Assembly (NCBI RefSeq): GCF_051106095.1
Contig: NC_135784.1
Location: forward strand, 146,975,428-147,039,427
Direction of reading: 5' to 3'
From: Pogona vitticeps
Taxonomy: Eukaryota; Chordata; Lepidosauria; Squamata; Agamidae
DNA length: 64,000 nt
Shown here: in pieces, positions 10,263 through 22,584 of the stretch
Numbering within the stretch: the stretch's first letter is position 1
How the letters are laid out: each line of letters opens with the position of its first letter
Notes under the pieces: generated by a model
What the model was told of the DNA's origin: nothing
What the model saw: only the letters and a program-made list of their open reading frames with translations
Database searches by the model: none
Made by a program: the position numbers and the translations under genes

Positions 10263-10650
10263 TCCTGCAGTAGTCAGAAGCAGTCTGCCATTCTCTCTTT
10301 CTGTTACTACCTTTGGAACATATGCCTTGGCCAAGGCTGATTGGTTTCTTGGAACAATGGGTAATCAAACTCCTGCCCATTGGCTTCATATCTCCTCTGT
10401 AATCCAAGTAATCTTACATAAAATATTAATTATTGTGTAGGTTCGGTTATCTTTATTTGTAGATCTGTGAAACATTTAGTTGGTTTAGGAACAGAGAAAT
10501 GGAGAAGGAAAGAATGGCTGAAAAATATCCAGTGTCTGAACAATGTCCACTCCATCATAGCGCAGAGTCGCATGGCAGGGAGGCTTGAATACTTGAATAC
10601 TATAAATACAATAAAATAAATTAATAAAGGTCTGATATAATAAATAATTA
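10263..10650. other. Unassigned sequence
   Basis: No gene or repeat recognised; AT-rich toward the right end. Confidence 0.4.
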
Positions 10651-10652
10651 AT

Positions 10653-11021
10653 TGTTGTTGTTTAGTGATTAAGTTGTGTCTTCCTCTTCATGATACCATG
10701 GACCAGAGCATGCCAGGCCTTCCTGTCTTCCACAGCCTCCTGTAGTTTGGTCAAAGTCATGTTGGTCGCTTCGATGACACAGTCCAACCATCTCATCTTC
10801 TGTCGTCCCCTTCTCTTGCCTTCACACTTCACTAACATCAGGGGCTTTTCCAGGGAGTCTTCTCTTCTCATCAGATGGCCAAAGTATTGGAGCCTCAGCT
10901 TTGGGATCTGTCCTTCCAGTGAGCACTCAGGGTTGATTTCCTTCAGAATTGATAGGTTTGTTCTCCTTGCAGTCCAGGGGACTCTCAAGAGTCTCCTACA
11001 GCACCACAATTCAAAAACAAC
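10653..11021 (-). pseudogene. Bov-B LINE 3' fragment (ORF2 C-terminus), antisense
   Basis: On the minus strand this translates to the end of the RTE/Bov-B reverse transcriptase ORF: successive phrases LRLQYFGHLMRREDSLEKPL, RRGRQKMRWLDCV, TLTKLQEAVEDRKAWHALV and HGIMKRKTQLNH. It remains open for about 115 codons, so the copy is fairly young. The left end carries the Bov-B 3' terminus (antisense GTTGTTGTTTAG). AATTAATT occurs at both edges and may be a target-site duplication, though the setting is AT-rich. The copy is 5'-truncated and lacks the catalytic part of the enzyme. Bov-B is the known partner for Sauria SINE mobilisation. Confidence 0.85.
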
Positions 11022-11084
11022 AATTAATTAGAGCTATATAAAAATAAAAAAGAAAAAAAATTGGTTGAGAATAATCCCTTAAGG

Positions 11085-13290
11085 CAATTCCTTTTTCTTG
11101 CACTTTAATAGTGGACCGGCTATTATGGGATCTAAGAAAGGGCAGGGCACCAAGAAAGGCAAGTAGCCTGCAAAATACAAGGCTCTGGCAAGAGTAACAC
11201 CTGCAATTTCTTTAGCAGATGAAGAGAAGTGGCCTCATTTCAGCACCATTTTGGCTAAATTGAGTGAATTTGAGAGGAAAAGGGCCCTTGCCAGAGAGGC
11301 TTCTAATGCTGCTAACCCCAGGAGGTTGAGCAGGGACTCTAAATCACATAGGATGGCTGAACTAAGGCAACTAGGAGATGTAATGATGTCTCGCATTTCT
11401 CTCTTAGAAAAAGAATGTCTGTAGCTCCAGGAGCAATTGCTGTGATTTCTGTGGAGTATGGCTCCACATCTGCACAGGAGGAAGGCGCGCAGGAGCCCAG
11501 GTTGGAAACACCAGACCAGGTGAGAGAACAACTGGTGAGCAAGGTGATGGACACAGGATCGGGTGTTCTGGACGGCATGCAGAAGAGCCTTGATGGCGTT
11601 ATTCCAGGCACCAGTCAGCAAGCAATTGAATTGCCTGCAGCTAGCTCGGCAATTCTGGCAACTGCTGTCACAGGTGAGTTTGCACCTATACAGCATACAC
11701 GCCACACAGAAGGGATTTGGCCTTGGAGTGAGGTCAATCCACTGGGTTTTTCTCCACCTAATCATAGTGTGCTGTCGCGTAGTCTTGGGATTAGTCCTCC
11801 CACTCCAGTTGGGCCTCTTTCAGCTTCGAAGCTGTGGATGGCATTGTACCCACAGTGGTCATCCCCTAGTCTGCAGCCCAGTTTTGCTGGGGGTTTGTAT
11901 CAGCCCAGCTACCCTGTAATTCCAAACACAGTGTTCTGCAAAACAGCTCTGCCTAGTTAAAGCCCAAATTTGTTCAATCAAGAGGGGTTTATGGAGGAGA
12001 TTTGTTTTGCCACAAGGATGGTTCACCCCTTACACAGTACCAATTCTGGATGGTAACTTCCCAAGGGCTTCAAAAATTAGCATTGTGGGATGGAAATTCG
12101 GTACCCATTCCTTTCATATAGTGCAGCGTCCATGGCTGCGGTTTTGGGTTATGGTGAGGATCAAATAAAAAAAATGGGGAGGTGGTCATCACATAGGTTT
12201 AAGACTTATGTTTGTTCCCTCCCTCAATATATGTGTTTTTCTTTTGCAGGACCCCAAGCAGCTTCTTCACAGCTGCAAGTTGCAGCCACAGCTACATTCA
12301 CTGGGCAGTAAAACATGCCTTGCAGACTGGATGCGGGCGTAATTTGGGTTTGGGGGCTTCGGCCACCCTGGAATGGAAAGATAAATTGGGTATGCTGTGG
12401 GCTGAGCTCTTGGAGTATGCTGTCCCAAATATCAAGGATGCACCCCCCAATATATTTGTGGTTCATTTGGGAGGAAATGACCTGACAAGGAGGAAAGGCA
12501 AGTCATTGATTTTGCAGGTTATCCATGACTTTCAAACACTAAAGGGTAAGTTTCCGTCAATGAAGTTGTTGTGGTCTAATATTATTCCATGACTGATTTG
12601 CAGAGCTGACTGTAATCCTAGTCGGACTGATAGGTCAAGGCGTGGTGTAAACCACGAAACTGACAGTGCAATGAGGTGACGGCTGGGATCAGCGATTCAA
12701 CATCCCAACATTAGGAGTCATGAGCCTGAACTGTACAAGAATGACGGTGTTCACTTATCTGAGTTGGGTATGGGCCTTTTTCTCAAGGATCTACAAGGGG
12801 CCCTTCGAGCCAAAATGTTCTGCTTGGGTGGCGGGCCTGGAGCATATAAATAGCTCCTGGCTGTGGCTGGTAGTGCGAAGAAAAAAGTGGGGGTGAGTTC
12901 TTGGTTGTCCCGGGGTGTCAAAATTATGACATCTCTCTGGCAGGTCAAGCCAATTGGCTATCAGATGAGATGTGGTTTTACATGGAATGATCTCCCTGCC
13001 AGCTGCCCATTTAGGATCACAAGTCTCGGTGAGATGAGTTGGTTGGGGGTGTATCATTTCACAGAGCATCTGAAGGCATGCTGTACAGCAGACAGCATGA
13101 TTCAGAAATAGGAGTTCACCCTGTCATAGGAAGGGTTCGGGGATCTAGGATTATCTGGACAATGAAGAATATCACACTACAGCAGGCCCTCTTGTATTTT
13201 GGGGGATACAGTTTAAATAGTTAATAAACTTGTGGCCCATGTTTTAACCCAACAACCTGTGTCTTGCCTCTCTATTTCTGGGCTGGGAGG
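11085..13290 (+). mobile_element. Broken Ngaro/DIRS-like tyrosine-recombinase retroelement
   Basis: A fossil of about 2.2 kb. The parts I can recognise in order are a gag-like region (about 11120-11960, with no clear motif), the end of a tyrosine recombinase (about 12090-12240, with MGRWSSHRFKTYV and the upstream LGYGEDQIKK typical of the catalytic C-terminus) and an SGNH-type hydrolase part (about 12280-12800, with VVHLGGNDL, the block III signature). Vertebrate Ngaro elements are known to carry recombinase and SGNH hydrolase in this order. The right edge, with TTAATAAAC, may hold the polyadenylation site. The copy is clearly broken, with several breaks. Divergence suggests it is older than the Sauria SINEs. 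The outer limits are estimates. Confidence 0.6.
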
Positions 13291-15510
13291 GCAATGCTTT
13301 ATTCATTCATGGAAATTACTAATTAAACCTCTCATGTTTTATGTCTTTTCTTCCTCTCGATGAAGTCTATCACTTAGAGGGATCCCATGGATTTGTGACT
13401 CCTTGTTGTCATTCTCTCAGTTCGTTTCAAGACCTCAAGCTCCATTTGGGTATCCAAAAAGGGGTTAATTTGAAAGTGGGAACTGGGAGAAACTTCTAAA
13501 CTCATCCCTGCCTGTTTCTGTCTCCATGTCTGAAAAGGAGATGGTTGGCTACCTGTGGAGTCTTTTTATATGATTAGGAATACAGGCAGGAAGTAGGCAA
13601 AATTAATGTTAGCCTTAGCAACTAACATTACAGCAACTGCGCCTGTCTTACCTGGAGAGTCAACCTTGATGGCATCCTTCTCAGCCATTTGTTCAGCTCC
13701 TCTCACCAGCTACAGGGTAGTGAGATGGGAAGTTAAAACCCTTTCTGCTTGAGAAAGGCTAAATGTGCCCACCCTGTTGTTGAGATGCCCACTCCATGAG
13801 TCAGTTTCTTCCATTACAATGAACATGCATTTGTTGCAAATATGGACTATCAAGCATTCGTGTGTTTTATTTTAGTGCCTGAATGTATGAGTTAGTTTCC
13901 CCAACAGCACTCTTTTTCCTCATTGAAATTCTCATCTTCTGCATGTGAGTGTCAATATATATATACATTTGCTTTCAGCTAAGGCTACTCTTTCCAGCAT
14001 GAAGTGTTTCGTACATAGGCCACGCTTACCGCAAAACAGAGAGCAAATATATTAGCGTAAATTCAAATATTTGGCTTGTGAGATGCAAGATGTAATTATA
14101 TTTTCTTGATTGCACTTACACCCGGGAAGCAACCCATACTTAAAAAGGAAAAAATAGCTTTCAAAGGTATTTTCATGAATCTGAGAGAAAGCAACTTACT
14201 TTCTATAAATAAAATTAACTCTACTGCCTTAAAATATGTGCATGTTTTTATATACTCCACCTCTGATCCTATAATTACAAGCAACCGCTGCAAAGAAGCA
14301 TGGCACTAAATTAATAGTCTGAGGTTCATGGAGCCTGTTTTTTATTCATCCAGGTATATACTCATCATTTGAGGAGAAACAGCCCAAAAAAGATCGTACT
14401 GTTTTTTTTATTATTGATATTCTATGCCTCATGATTTCAGTTTGCTTGTAAATATTTTAACTTCTTTCTTCATATTTTTGAAGATCCCAACTGGTCGTGG
14501 TATTTAGATGCAGCTTCAGGACTGGCTCTTTTTCAGAAGATGACTATTGAACAATGAAGTATGAACTACAAATAGGAATGGTTCCACAGGTTCAGCACAT
14601 TACATATCTATATCATGCAGTATGGGTGCACGGCAATTGTAACCTTGCCTGAGTCATTCTCTCTGGATTCTCCACCTGTAACGTGTGTTTGTCCTCTACT
14701 GGCATACTGTGCCCATGAAAGGGTTTGTCAGTAGAGCAGAAAATCTCCCTCAAGTGAGCACTTGTCTCTCTTCTAAAGAAAATTGTACTGTGCTTTTTCA
14801 GTGTATGGCAGTATCAGATAAGCCCTGCAGTTTCACATGTTGTCATATCAATTCAACATTATGTCACTTGCTGTTTTTTAAGAGGCAGGGGGGAAGGAAT
14901 GTAAGACAGGGTGGTAGACAATTCATTTTCGCAGTGAGAATTGTAATGATCTGAAGCGTAGTGTGGACTGTTGCACCACCCAAATTGCCTGAGATAATTA
15001 AACATGCCATAATGTTAAGGACAACAATGATTTAACTACCATAGGAAACTTTAATTGAACCAAGCTTTTGCCTCCTTGTCTAGTTGCCCCCTCATATATA
15101 CTCACCTCTGATACTGAGTATCAGCTACCCGCTACTCAGTAATCCACTCATGTTCTTCCTATTTGTTTTCTATTTGGCAAAATGGATCCCTTTTTCACAA
15201 CCCTGTTGTAACAGGCAAATGTTTGCATTTTACATAACTATTGGTACCACCGATTTCTCTCTTACATTCTCATTACACCAAGTCATCTGTAGAATATAGC
15301 AATTAGATGAGCAGTGTTTCTCAATTCTTCCAACCATAAGTGAACAATATTATGCTAGGCACATTCACGTGTCTTCCCTTATTGCTCTGAATGAAACGGA
15401 GTTTTAAGCAAGTGTTCAAGCTTGACTGTCAGTCTATAAATCTGATTTTCTTTGTGGACATAGTGATACACTCATGTGTTTAGGCTGTAGTCGATGTGAC
15501 TTCATACTTT
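13291..15510. other. Long stretch without recognised features
   Basis: About 2.2 kb of AT-rich sequence. No convincing exon, RNA gene or repeat family was recognised. Frames of 60-90 codons around 14100-15300 have no coding character. It may be intronic or intergenic. Confidence 0.4.
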
Positions 15511-15518
15511 GTTTTTAT

Positions 15519-15590
15519 CTGTCTGTCTGTCTGTCTGTCTAATTTATAGTCTGCCTTTCTCCCAGGGAGGGAACTCAGGTCAGGGACTTG
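15519..15590 (-). mobile_element. (TCTG)n with LINE/SINE 3' tail remnant
   Basis: Five TCTG units run into AATTTATAGTCTGCCTTTCT and CCCAGGGAGGG, the antisense tip of a reptile retroelement tail. Too short for family assignment. Confidence 0.4.
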
Positions 15591-16840
15591 TCATCTGAAA
15601 AACAGAAATGTCCAATTGAAGTGGGAAAAGTGCCTTTAGCTGGACAATGTACCACTTCTCAACATATATAACCTTACCAGGCTGCATTCCAACACATCCT
15701 TTTTTTCTGTTTGGTGAGACTCTCACTACACACAGGATAGAATTACATGTTATAGCAACATCCTGAATATGTTACTTTATGAGAGGGGGTGCTTTTTCTT
15801 CCCTCTGAGTTAAGCACAGTGTTCTAAGCCTTAGAAACAGGACTGAAATAATCAAGAATTTACTTGACAGCTGAGATTACATATTTCTATCTGTCAATCA
15901 CTATACAAAGGCACCGATTCTAAAGAGAAGTTAATATTAAAAATGAGATACATATGTGTCTGTGACTGTTTTCAAAATGTCAGCATCGCTAATTGAACAT
16001 AAGTCTTCATAAGTCTGCCTCAGTTCGTAACTCATTATAGTTTTCCCATCAGATGCTCAACAATAATATACCACAGGAAAACTGTGACTCTGAAGATGCT
16101 GTTTGACTCCCAATCCCTTTGAGGTCCTCTAACATGACCAGTGGTTAGGGATGAAGGGAGTCTGGAGTCCTATAACATCTGGGAGGCCACAGGTTCTCCA
16201 TGTCGGTTGTAAGCACTTTGAAACAAAGTATTTAACTTCCAGTAATTTCCACAGATCTGCAGGTTAGTATGATAAAACATAAGTCCATTGGGCCTTGGAT
16301 TGAAATTGGATTCCTCCTATTTCTTTTCAAGCGGCTAAGGTGAGGAGCAGCAGCACAGCTATCCCTGCTGTCCAATGTCACTACCCTCATAGCTCTCCAT
16401 GATTTGGAACCATGGAAGTTTTCTCAGTTTGTGGAAGTGCTTTGCATGACAGAGAACCTTGAGTCCCATTCAGGTCTTCTGAATTGGGTAAATTCAACAG
16501 GTGTAGAGGGGAACACTTGAGCCCCACTGCCTTGTCATCACTTGTGTCACATACATCCCTCACATAGGCAGTCATAAGTCTGAAAAGAAAGTCCTACACT
16601 ACCCAGGAGAACTCTCCACATGTGCCAGGTGGAGCCTAGACAATCAGTGTCCTGATTTACACGGAGAGTGTCCATGGCTAGGAGAGCTCTCCCTCTTCAG
16701 ACATGTCACCCTCCATTTGTAAGAGAACAAAGAAAAGGAGAATAGAGGAATCAGATTATAATGCTATTTTCTAGATACGGTGTGTTTACTGAAATGATAG
16801 AGAGTGCCTGAGAAGACCTTTGGAAAATGGAGTTCTGAAT
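15591..16840. other. Stretch without recognised features
   Basis: No gene or clear repeat. The 16150-16700 part has higher GC and several CT-rich phrases but no coherent reading frame. Confidence 0.4.
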
Positions 16841-16842
16841 TA

Positions 16843-17200
16843 GGTAAAGGTAAAGGTAAAGGTTCCCCTTGACAATTTTTTTTTGTCCAGTCGTGTCCGA
16901 CTCTAGGGGGCGGCGCTCATCCCGCTCTTCAAGCCATAGAGCCAGCGTTTTGTCCGAAGACAATCTTTCTGTGGTCACATGGCCAGTGTGATTTAGACAC
17001 GGAACGCTGTTTACCTTCCCACCGAAGTGGTCCCTATTTATCTACTTGCATTTGCATGCTTTCGAACCGCTAGGTTGGCGGGAGCTGGGACAAGCGACGG
17101 GAGCTCACTCCATCGCGTGGATTCGATCTTACGACTGCTTGGTCTTCTGACCCTGCAGCACAGGCTTCTGCGGTTTAGCCCACAGCGCCACCACGTCCCT
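16843..17200 (-). mobile_element. Sauria SINE, copy 2, full length
   Basis: Full-length antisense copy from the (GGTAAA)n tail on the left to GCGCCACCACGTCCCT at the tRNA-like head on the right. It is flanked by AGTTCTGAATTA on both sides (16831-16842 and 17202-17213), a perfect 12-bp target-site duplication. The duplication and near-consensus body indicate a recent insertion. The frames of 60-88 codons that cover it are internal to the SINE and its junctions. Confidence 0.93.
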
Positions 17201-17213
17201 AAGTTCTGAATTA

Positions 17214-19000
17214 CAAGGGGAAATTGCTCAAGTAGGAAAGGCTCCCTGCTGTAGATGTTTGCTTCCAAGTCCATCATGGAGGATGATGGAAAGGCAACAG
17301 ACATGAAGGAGAAGAAGAGCTAGTGTGTTCATTCCCACTTTCCTTTATCATCACAGTAATGGCAAAATACTTTTTTTTAAATCTTGTAAAAACTGTAAGC
17401 TTCATAGTACACTATGTACCATTCTTCTGCATTTTTCTACTCTGTATGTTGAGGTTTTCTTAAATTCCCAATGATATGAGTGCAATAATATTGAGCTGGT
17501 TAAGGGAAAATATCTATAAATACATTATATTTTTACTAGCAAATGTTTTCATGTTTAATAACATCACCAAGCATTTTATTTATAAGGCTTTCTCAGCATA
17601 GATTTGCCCCTGATGCCCAGTTAATATAGTAAATATTTCTATGGGGTGGGGGAATAAACCTCACATAATAAATGTGCTATAACAGGAAACAAACATGAGG
17701 GGTTAAATTTATTTATTTCCTTGTGCCTTGATCAATAGGGAACACAAAAAATGTGGGGGTTGAAGAATGTAAGCTAATGGAGATTATACAACATGCAGTT
17801 GGATTTAGGAAAAATGTTGCCCACCCATGTATAAATGTTCTTATGAATCAACACAAAAGTATATTTTTTATACACCCTTGTTAAGAAATGAATATGAGGT
17901 CACTTTTTGATCAAGATCCCTAATTAAGAGGGGAAAAACAATTGGTCTTAATAAAATTACTATCTTGTAGTAGATTGCTGCTTTTTGCTTTTTTTTTTAA
18001 TGCACCTGAATAGCTAACTTTATTTTCATACATAGGAATATTATCAAATTCCTTTTAACAGAAATTGATGTGGTCCACTCATCCGTTGACATAAATCAGC
18101 CTAACTCAACTAATTTTATTTGGTTGGATCCAGCCTGCCCAGAGTTAACTTTCAAACAGAACAGCCTGCGATAGTGCAGAGGTTGGGGGTGGGGGAATAG
18201 TATTTTATATTTGGCCTGGAAAAACAACCCAATTTCAGCAATTTTTTAAAAAGCTATATAACAATAATTGCAGCTTATTAAAAACGCAAAGAAGGTTCCA
18301 AATGTCATTTATGCTTTCGGAGAATAGGCAGTCTGCAACCAAGTGAGGATTCGGTGAAACTTTACCTCAAACTAATACATTTTGGCAACTTTTCCCCTTT
18401 TCCAACTATGCCCCTATGACTATTTCCTGAAGTTCAAATATCAGACTTCCTCCTCCATCATTTTTAATAGCTAATAAATGGTGCATGGCAGGTCATAGTG
18501 GCCCATGTCACAGCCAGATGATTGGAACCCTAAGTTGTATGTTGCCTCCTTTTGATTGGTGACCTGTTCATTAAAGGTTGCAGCTCCATTTCTATTTCAG
18601 AAACACTTAGGCTGAAAACGAGATGTGATGTAGCATGACCCAACCAGGTTTCTGCTGAAGTGCTGTAGAAGGAGGGGTGAGTTGAATGCTTAAAGCATAG
18701 GTATGGGTGGGTGGGCAGAAGGGATGGAAAAGTAAACCCTGCACTTACTTTCCCCACTCTCTAGTCTGCTCTTTTCTTGTCCATTTTCTCTCTCTTTTTT
18801 CCAGCCACAAAACCAAAATGAGAAGGGTGATAGCTTTTAAATATCTAGATGGATCTGGGAGATATAGGCAGGAAAATGATTTGCATTTGTTCCTCTAGTG
18901 CTCAAAATCTGATGTTACTTAATCTCTGAATTGTAGAGATCAGCCAACAGGCGAATCTGCTGCCATCATATCTAATCTGTTGGTGGCCTGGTGATGATGA
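17214..19000. other. Long stretch without recognised features
   Basis: About 1.8 kb of AT-rich sequence with short homopolymer runs. Nothing convincing on either strand. It may include conserved non-coding sequence but that cannot be judged from one sequence. Confidence 0.4.
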
Positions 19001-19009
19001 TGATGCACA

Positions 19010-20215
19010 CAAAAGTTAAAAAAACTGATAGAAAGAGAATATGACTGGACTGAAAAGAAAGTGGAAAGTCTTAAAATCAAAATTAAATGGGGGAAATACA
19101 ATCAAAGCCATAAACACATGGGCTGTTCCAGTAATTAGATACCCAGCTGGAATAATAGACTGGACTCAAAACTAATTAGAAGAATTGGATTGAAACATGG
19201 AAACTAATGAACATGCACCACACACTACATCCAAAAATCAATGTGGACAGATTATATATGGCCCATGAAAAATCAGACGCCATGGATTACTGCAAATATA
19301 GCAGGTAGTAGAGGAAGAAAAAAGAAGCCTAAGTGATTATATCAGTAAAAGCAGAGAAAAATTATACTGAAAGCAGTGAAAATGGAGAATATTTTGAAAA
19401 TAACAGAAAAAAGGCTCAATATAAGAAATAACAATGTGAAAATAAATTAAACCTCTGGAAAAATAAACTAATACATGGGCAATACCTGAGAAATATTGAT
19501 GGAAAGCATGATCATAATTCAACACGGGCATGGCTAAAACTGCGGACCCTTAAGAAAGAAATCAAAGGCTTGATTTTTGCTGCACAAGAGCAAGTTCTCC
19601 AAACCAATGTGATGAATGCTAAGATCCAAGGAATTAGTGCTAACAGCAAATGTTGATTCTTCCAAGAAAAAGATGAAACTGTGTCACACCTCATCTGTGA
19701 ATGTCCAAAGATTGCACAAACAAATTATGAAGCTAGACATGATGGAGTGGCAAAGTTAATTATGCAAAAAGTATAACTTGCTGGTCTCCAAAAACCCGTG
19801 GGAGCAGCAGGTAGAGAAGGTTTCAGAAAATGAGGAAGTCAAGATCTTGTGGGATTTTTGGATCCAAACGGATTGACACCTTGAACATAACACACCAGAC
19901 ATACTAGTAATAGAATGAAGAAATGTCCGGATCCTTGACATTGCAATTCTGGGATGCCAGAGTTGAAAATAAAGAATTGGAAAAATTAACAAAGTACAGA
20001 GACCTGGGCACTGAAACATCTAGCCTCTGAAAGAAACATACCTCAGTGGTCTCCGTAGTCATTGGGGCTTTGAGAACAATATCATGAAGCTTCACACAGT
20101 ACTATAAGCAGTTGCAGATCTCAGAAATCACACCATCAGAGCTCAAAAAAACAGCAACGTTAGGAACAGCATACATACCGCACCAATATTTAACAGATAC
20201 TTAGGTTTTTAGTTA
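19010..20215 (+). pseudogene. R4-type LINE, decayed 3' end
   Basis: Plus-strand remnants of the C-terminal part of a non-LTR retrotransposon with a restriction-like endonuclease. Around 19650-19710 a segment reads DETVSHLICECPK, the H/C half of the CCHC knuckle, with the first Cys region just upstream. Around 19830-19960 short open pieces read NEEVKILWDF, NTPDILVIE and RILDIAI, matching the EVKILWDF...PDI...D pattern of the endonuclease core (PD...D). Several stops and frame breaks separate them, so no protein is possible. R4 elements are common in lizards; a related clade such as Dong is possible. Confidence 0.6.
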
Positions 20216-20384
20216 AACCTTGTATCTGTTATATAATACCAGTCAATGTTTTTTATAATTTTGATTGTGTCTGGAGTTTTTTTTAAAAAAACAACAACTG
20301 TTCCCAGCATTCTTCTCTTTTCTGGTGAGTTTTGTAATCTCATACATGTCCAAAGTATCACAACCTCTGTTTTGTCATTTTAGT

Positions 20385-20545
20385 CTGTAGTGAGCATTCA
20401 GATTTGATTTGATCACTTTGTTGTCTTTCTGCTGGCCCATGGTATCCATAAAGCCTTCTTCCAACAACACATTTCTGATGATTCGTTTTTTCTTTCCAAC
20501 TTTCTTCAACATCTACACCACATACTGTGATCAAGTAGTATCTGT
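20385..20545 (-). mobile_element. LINE fragment, antisense (RTE-like?)
   Basis: The phrases GTGAGCATTCAGATTTGATT, CATGGTATCCATAAAGCC and CTTCTTCCAACAACACA parallel, at a distance, the antisense ORF2 end of RTE/Bov-B copies (compare 10890-11010). It is clearly more diverged than the Bov-B copies here. Confidence 0.4.
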
Positions 20546-21019
20546 TTCAGACACGGAAGATCTCAGACCCAATATCTAACAATGGTCCTTGTTAGTAGGT
20601 CTTGCAAATAAATCTTGCTTGAGAAGCAGTGTCAGCCAGGGCAGATGGTTTAGCTCCATTTGGAGCATTGATCTGACTAAATATGAAATGCCTCCTAATT
20701 ATCACAATCATTCTTTTGTGCTTGTTAAGTCTCAGGAGTGGAATATGGAAAATACCTCAGAATTCCATTCCTTGAAGTTCTGCTCTTGAGTAAGCACTAA
20801 AAAGAAAGCGTTTTATTAGTAATAACACAACAGTCTTGTGGTAAGGCAATGTAGCCTATACCATACCTACTCACACATTCATTCCATCGGGTTCACAAAA
20901 ATAGAATACTCCCAAACCACATGCAGTGGGACCAATCCATATCAAGTAAATACGTATAATGGGCTGTTATAATACAGGCCCCATAAAGATACTTTCAATG
21001 TACCACTGTTATATTCTAG
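20546..21019. other. Unassigned sequence
   Basis: Nothing recognised. Confidence 0.4.
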
Positions 21020-21514
21020 TTAAATATTTAACAAAAGCCTTCTACACTCAGGAGCCATTGTTTCTTTGGCACTGATGGCCTGTACTTTGCCGCCATTAGC
21101 ACCAATGTTTGGCATGTTCTTTTGTGCTGAATGATCTTGAAGCCATTCAACTCGTATAAGTGAATTGCTTGAAGCACTATAAAAATACCACTGGAAACAT
21201 GTGGTCTCCCAGCTCCCTTTGTGAATTGCTACCAGCTGCAGCTTCTTGCCATCTAGGGCACCTTCTTCTGCTTGTTTTATGATCATGTGGTAGCAGTTCC
21301 CTGCCTTTAATGGCATTTGGGGAGATTTTTGATGTGGAATGATCAGCAGAGATAATGAGTAATGGAGTAAATTATCATATGATCGAGAATCTAATTTTCT
21401 GCACTGTGAAAGAATAATTGCATCTGAGTCTAGGCCTTCTTGCCTAGTATCTAGCGAAAAACACATGGTGCTGGTATGGCTTTGCCCACTTAAATTATAA
21501 TAGGCAAAAAACAA
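21020..21514 (-). other. 164-codon ORF of unknown nature
   Basis: The frame is open for 164 codons from ATG, long for AT-rich non-repetitive DNA here. Parts look protein-like (KLDSRSYDNLLHYSLSLLII, QAEEGALDGKKLQLVAIHKG). I recognise no domain, signal peptide or membrane segment. It matches none of the repeats I know in the window. It could be a fragment of an uncatalogued transposon protein, a retrocopy or a chance frame. Confidence 0.2.
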
Positions 21515-21980
21515 AGAAGAAAAAACCCACTTAGCTACCTAAGACAAAAGAAATATGGTACTATAGTCAAGCAACAAAAGAAACCCCACGTAAACCAACT
21601 GAATACAAATTTCCTACAGTAACTCAATGTCCTTAAAGTACTTCATCAATTTAAATATTAACCAGGTTTCAATAAATACAAAATTGAAAACAAACAGATC
21701 CACCAGGAAGCTGAAAGGTCTTTCAAGGAAGTGTTCAGTTCATATACTGTAGTTCATTTCTTTTACGTGGAAGATGTTAAGACTCGCAAATTCCTTTGCA
21801 GTAATGTTTTTCTTTGATAATAGTTGTTATAGTTGTTCCAGCTGGCCAGTGTGCTTACATAAATTCCTGGTTTCAATTCCTTTGTCAAAGCTTAGGACCA
21901 AGACTTTCTCTCCCAGGAAGTCCATTTTTACAGGAATAATCATTTACTGGCAAGGCTTCGGTCCTAAGCGGGATGATTGA
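21515..21980. other. Unassigned sequence
   Basis: AT-rich; no gene or repeat recognised. Confidence 0.4.
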
Positions 21981-21984
21981 GAAC

Positions 21985-22578
21985 AGACACTAGCCCTCCT
22001 CTGTATGACTCTATCTTTCAAGAATTTGAACAATCCTATCATACAGTATCTCCACTCAGTCTTCTTTTCTCAGGGCTAAACATGCCTTCCTTCCTTCCTT
22101 CCTTCCTTCCTTCCTTCCTTCCTTCCTTCCTTCCTTCCTTCCTTCCTTCCTTCCTTCCTTCCTTCCTTCCTTCCTTCCTTCCTTTTCTCCTAGGGTTTGA
22201 TTTGCAGCCCCCTGATCATCCTTGTTGCCCTCCTCTGAACTTGTTGCAGTTAGTTGGCATCCTTCTTAAAATATATTATCCAGAACTGGACACAGTATTC
22301 TAGAGGAGGCCTAACCAGTGCCAAATAGAGGGGAACTAGTACTTCATAGGATTTATACTTCCATGTATGCAGCCTAAAATAGAATTTCCTCATTTTTCCC
22401 AGCTGTGGCACACTGCTGGTTCATATTCAACTTGCGGTCCACAATAATTTCAAGATCTTTCTTGAATGTAGTATTATTGAGCCATGCATCCCTCATCTTG
22501 TAACTGTAATTGGATTCTTTTCCCTAGGTGTATACTTTTGCATGTATCCCTGTTAATTTCATACTGTTGTTTTTAGCC
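21985..22578 (-). mobile_element. CR1 LINE fragment, antisense, with CCTT array inside
   Basis: Antisense CR1 3' region: CTCTGTATGACT and CAGGGCTAAACATG on the left match the CR1 block also seen at 24980-25060. Right of the microsatellite, CCTGATCATCCTTGTTGCCC and GAACTGGACACAGTATTCTA continue the same element in order. The array at 22085-22184 therefore grew inside the LINE, at a place where the neighbouring copy has no repeat. Confidence 0.75.
22085..22184. repeat. (CCTT)25 microsatellite
   Basis: Twenty-five uninterrupted CCTT units inside a CR1 copy. The PSFLPSFL frame it makes is not a gene. Confidence 0.98.
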
Positions 22579-22584
22579 CAGGGC

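Noticed and set aside
11415-11960. 181-codon plus-strand ORF considered as a host gene
   Set aside because: It lies upstream of recombinase and SGNH parts in the same orientation and is better explained as the gag-like part of the Ngaro-like fossil.
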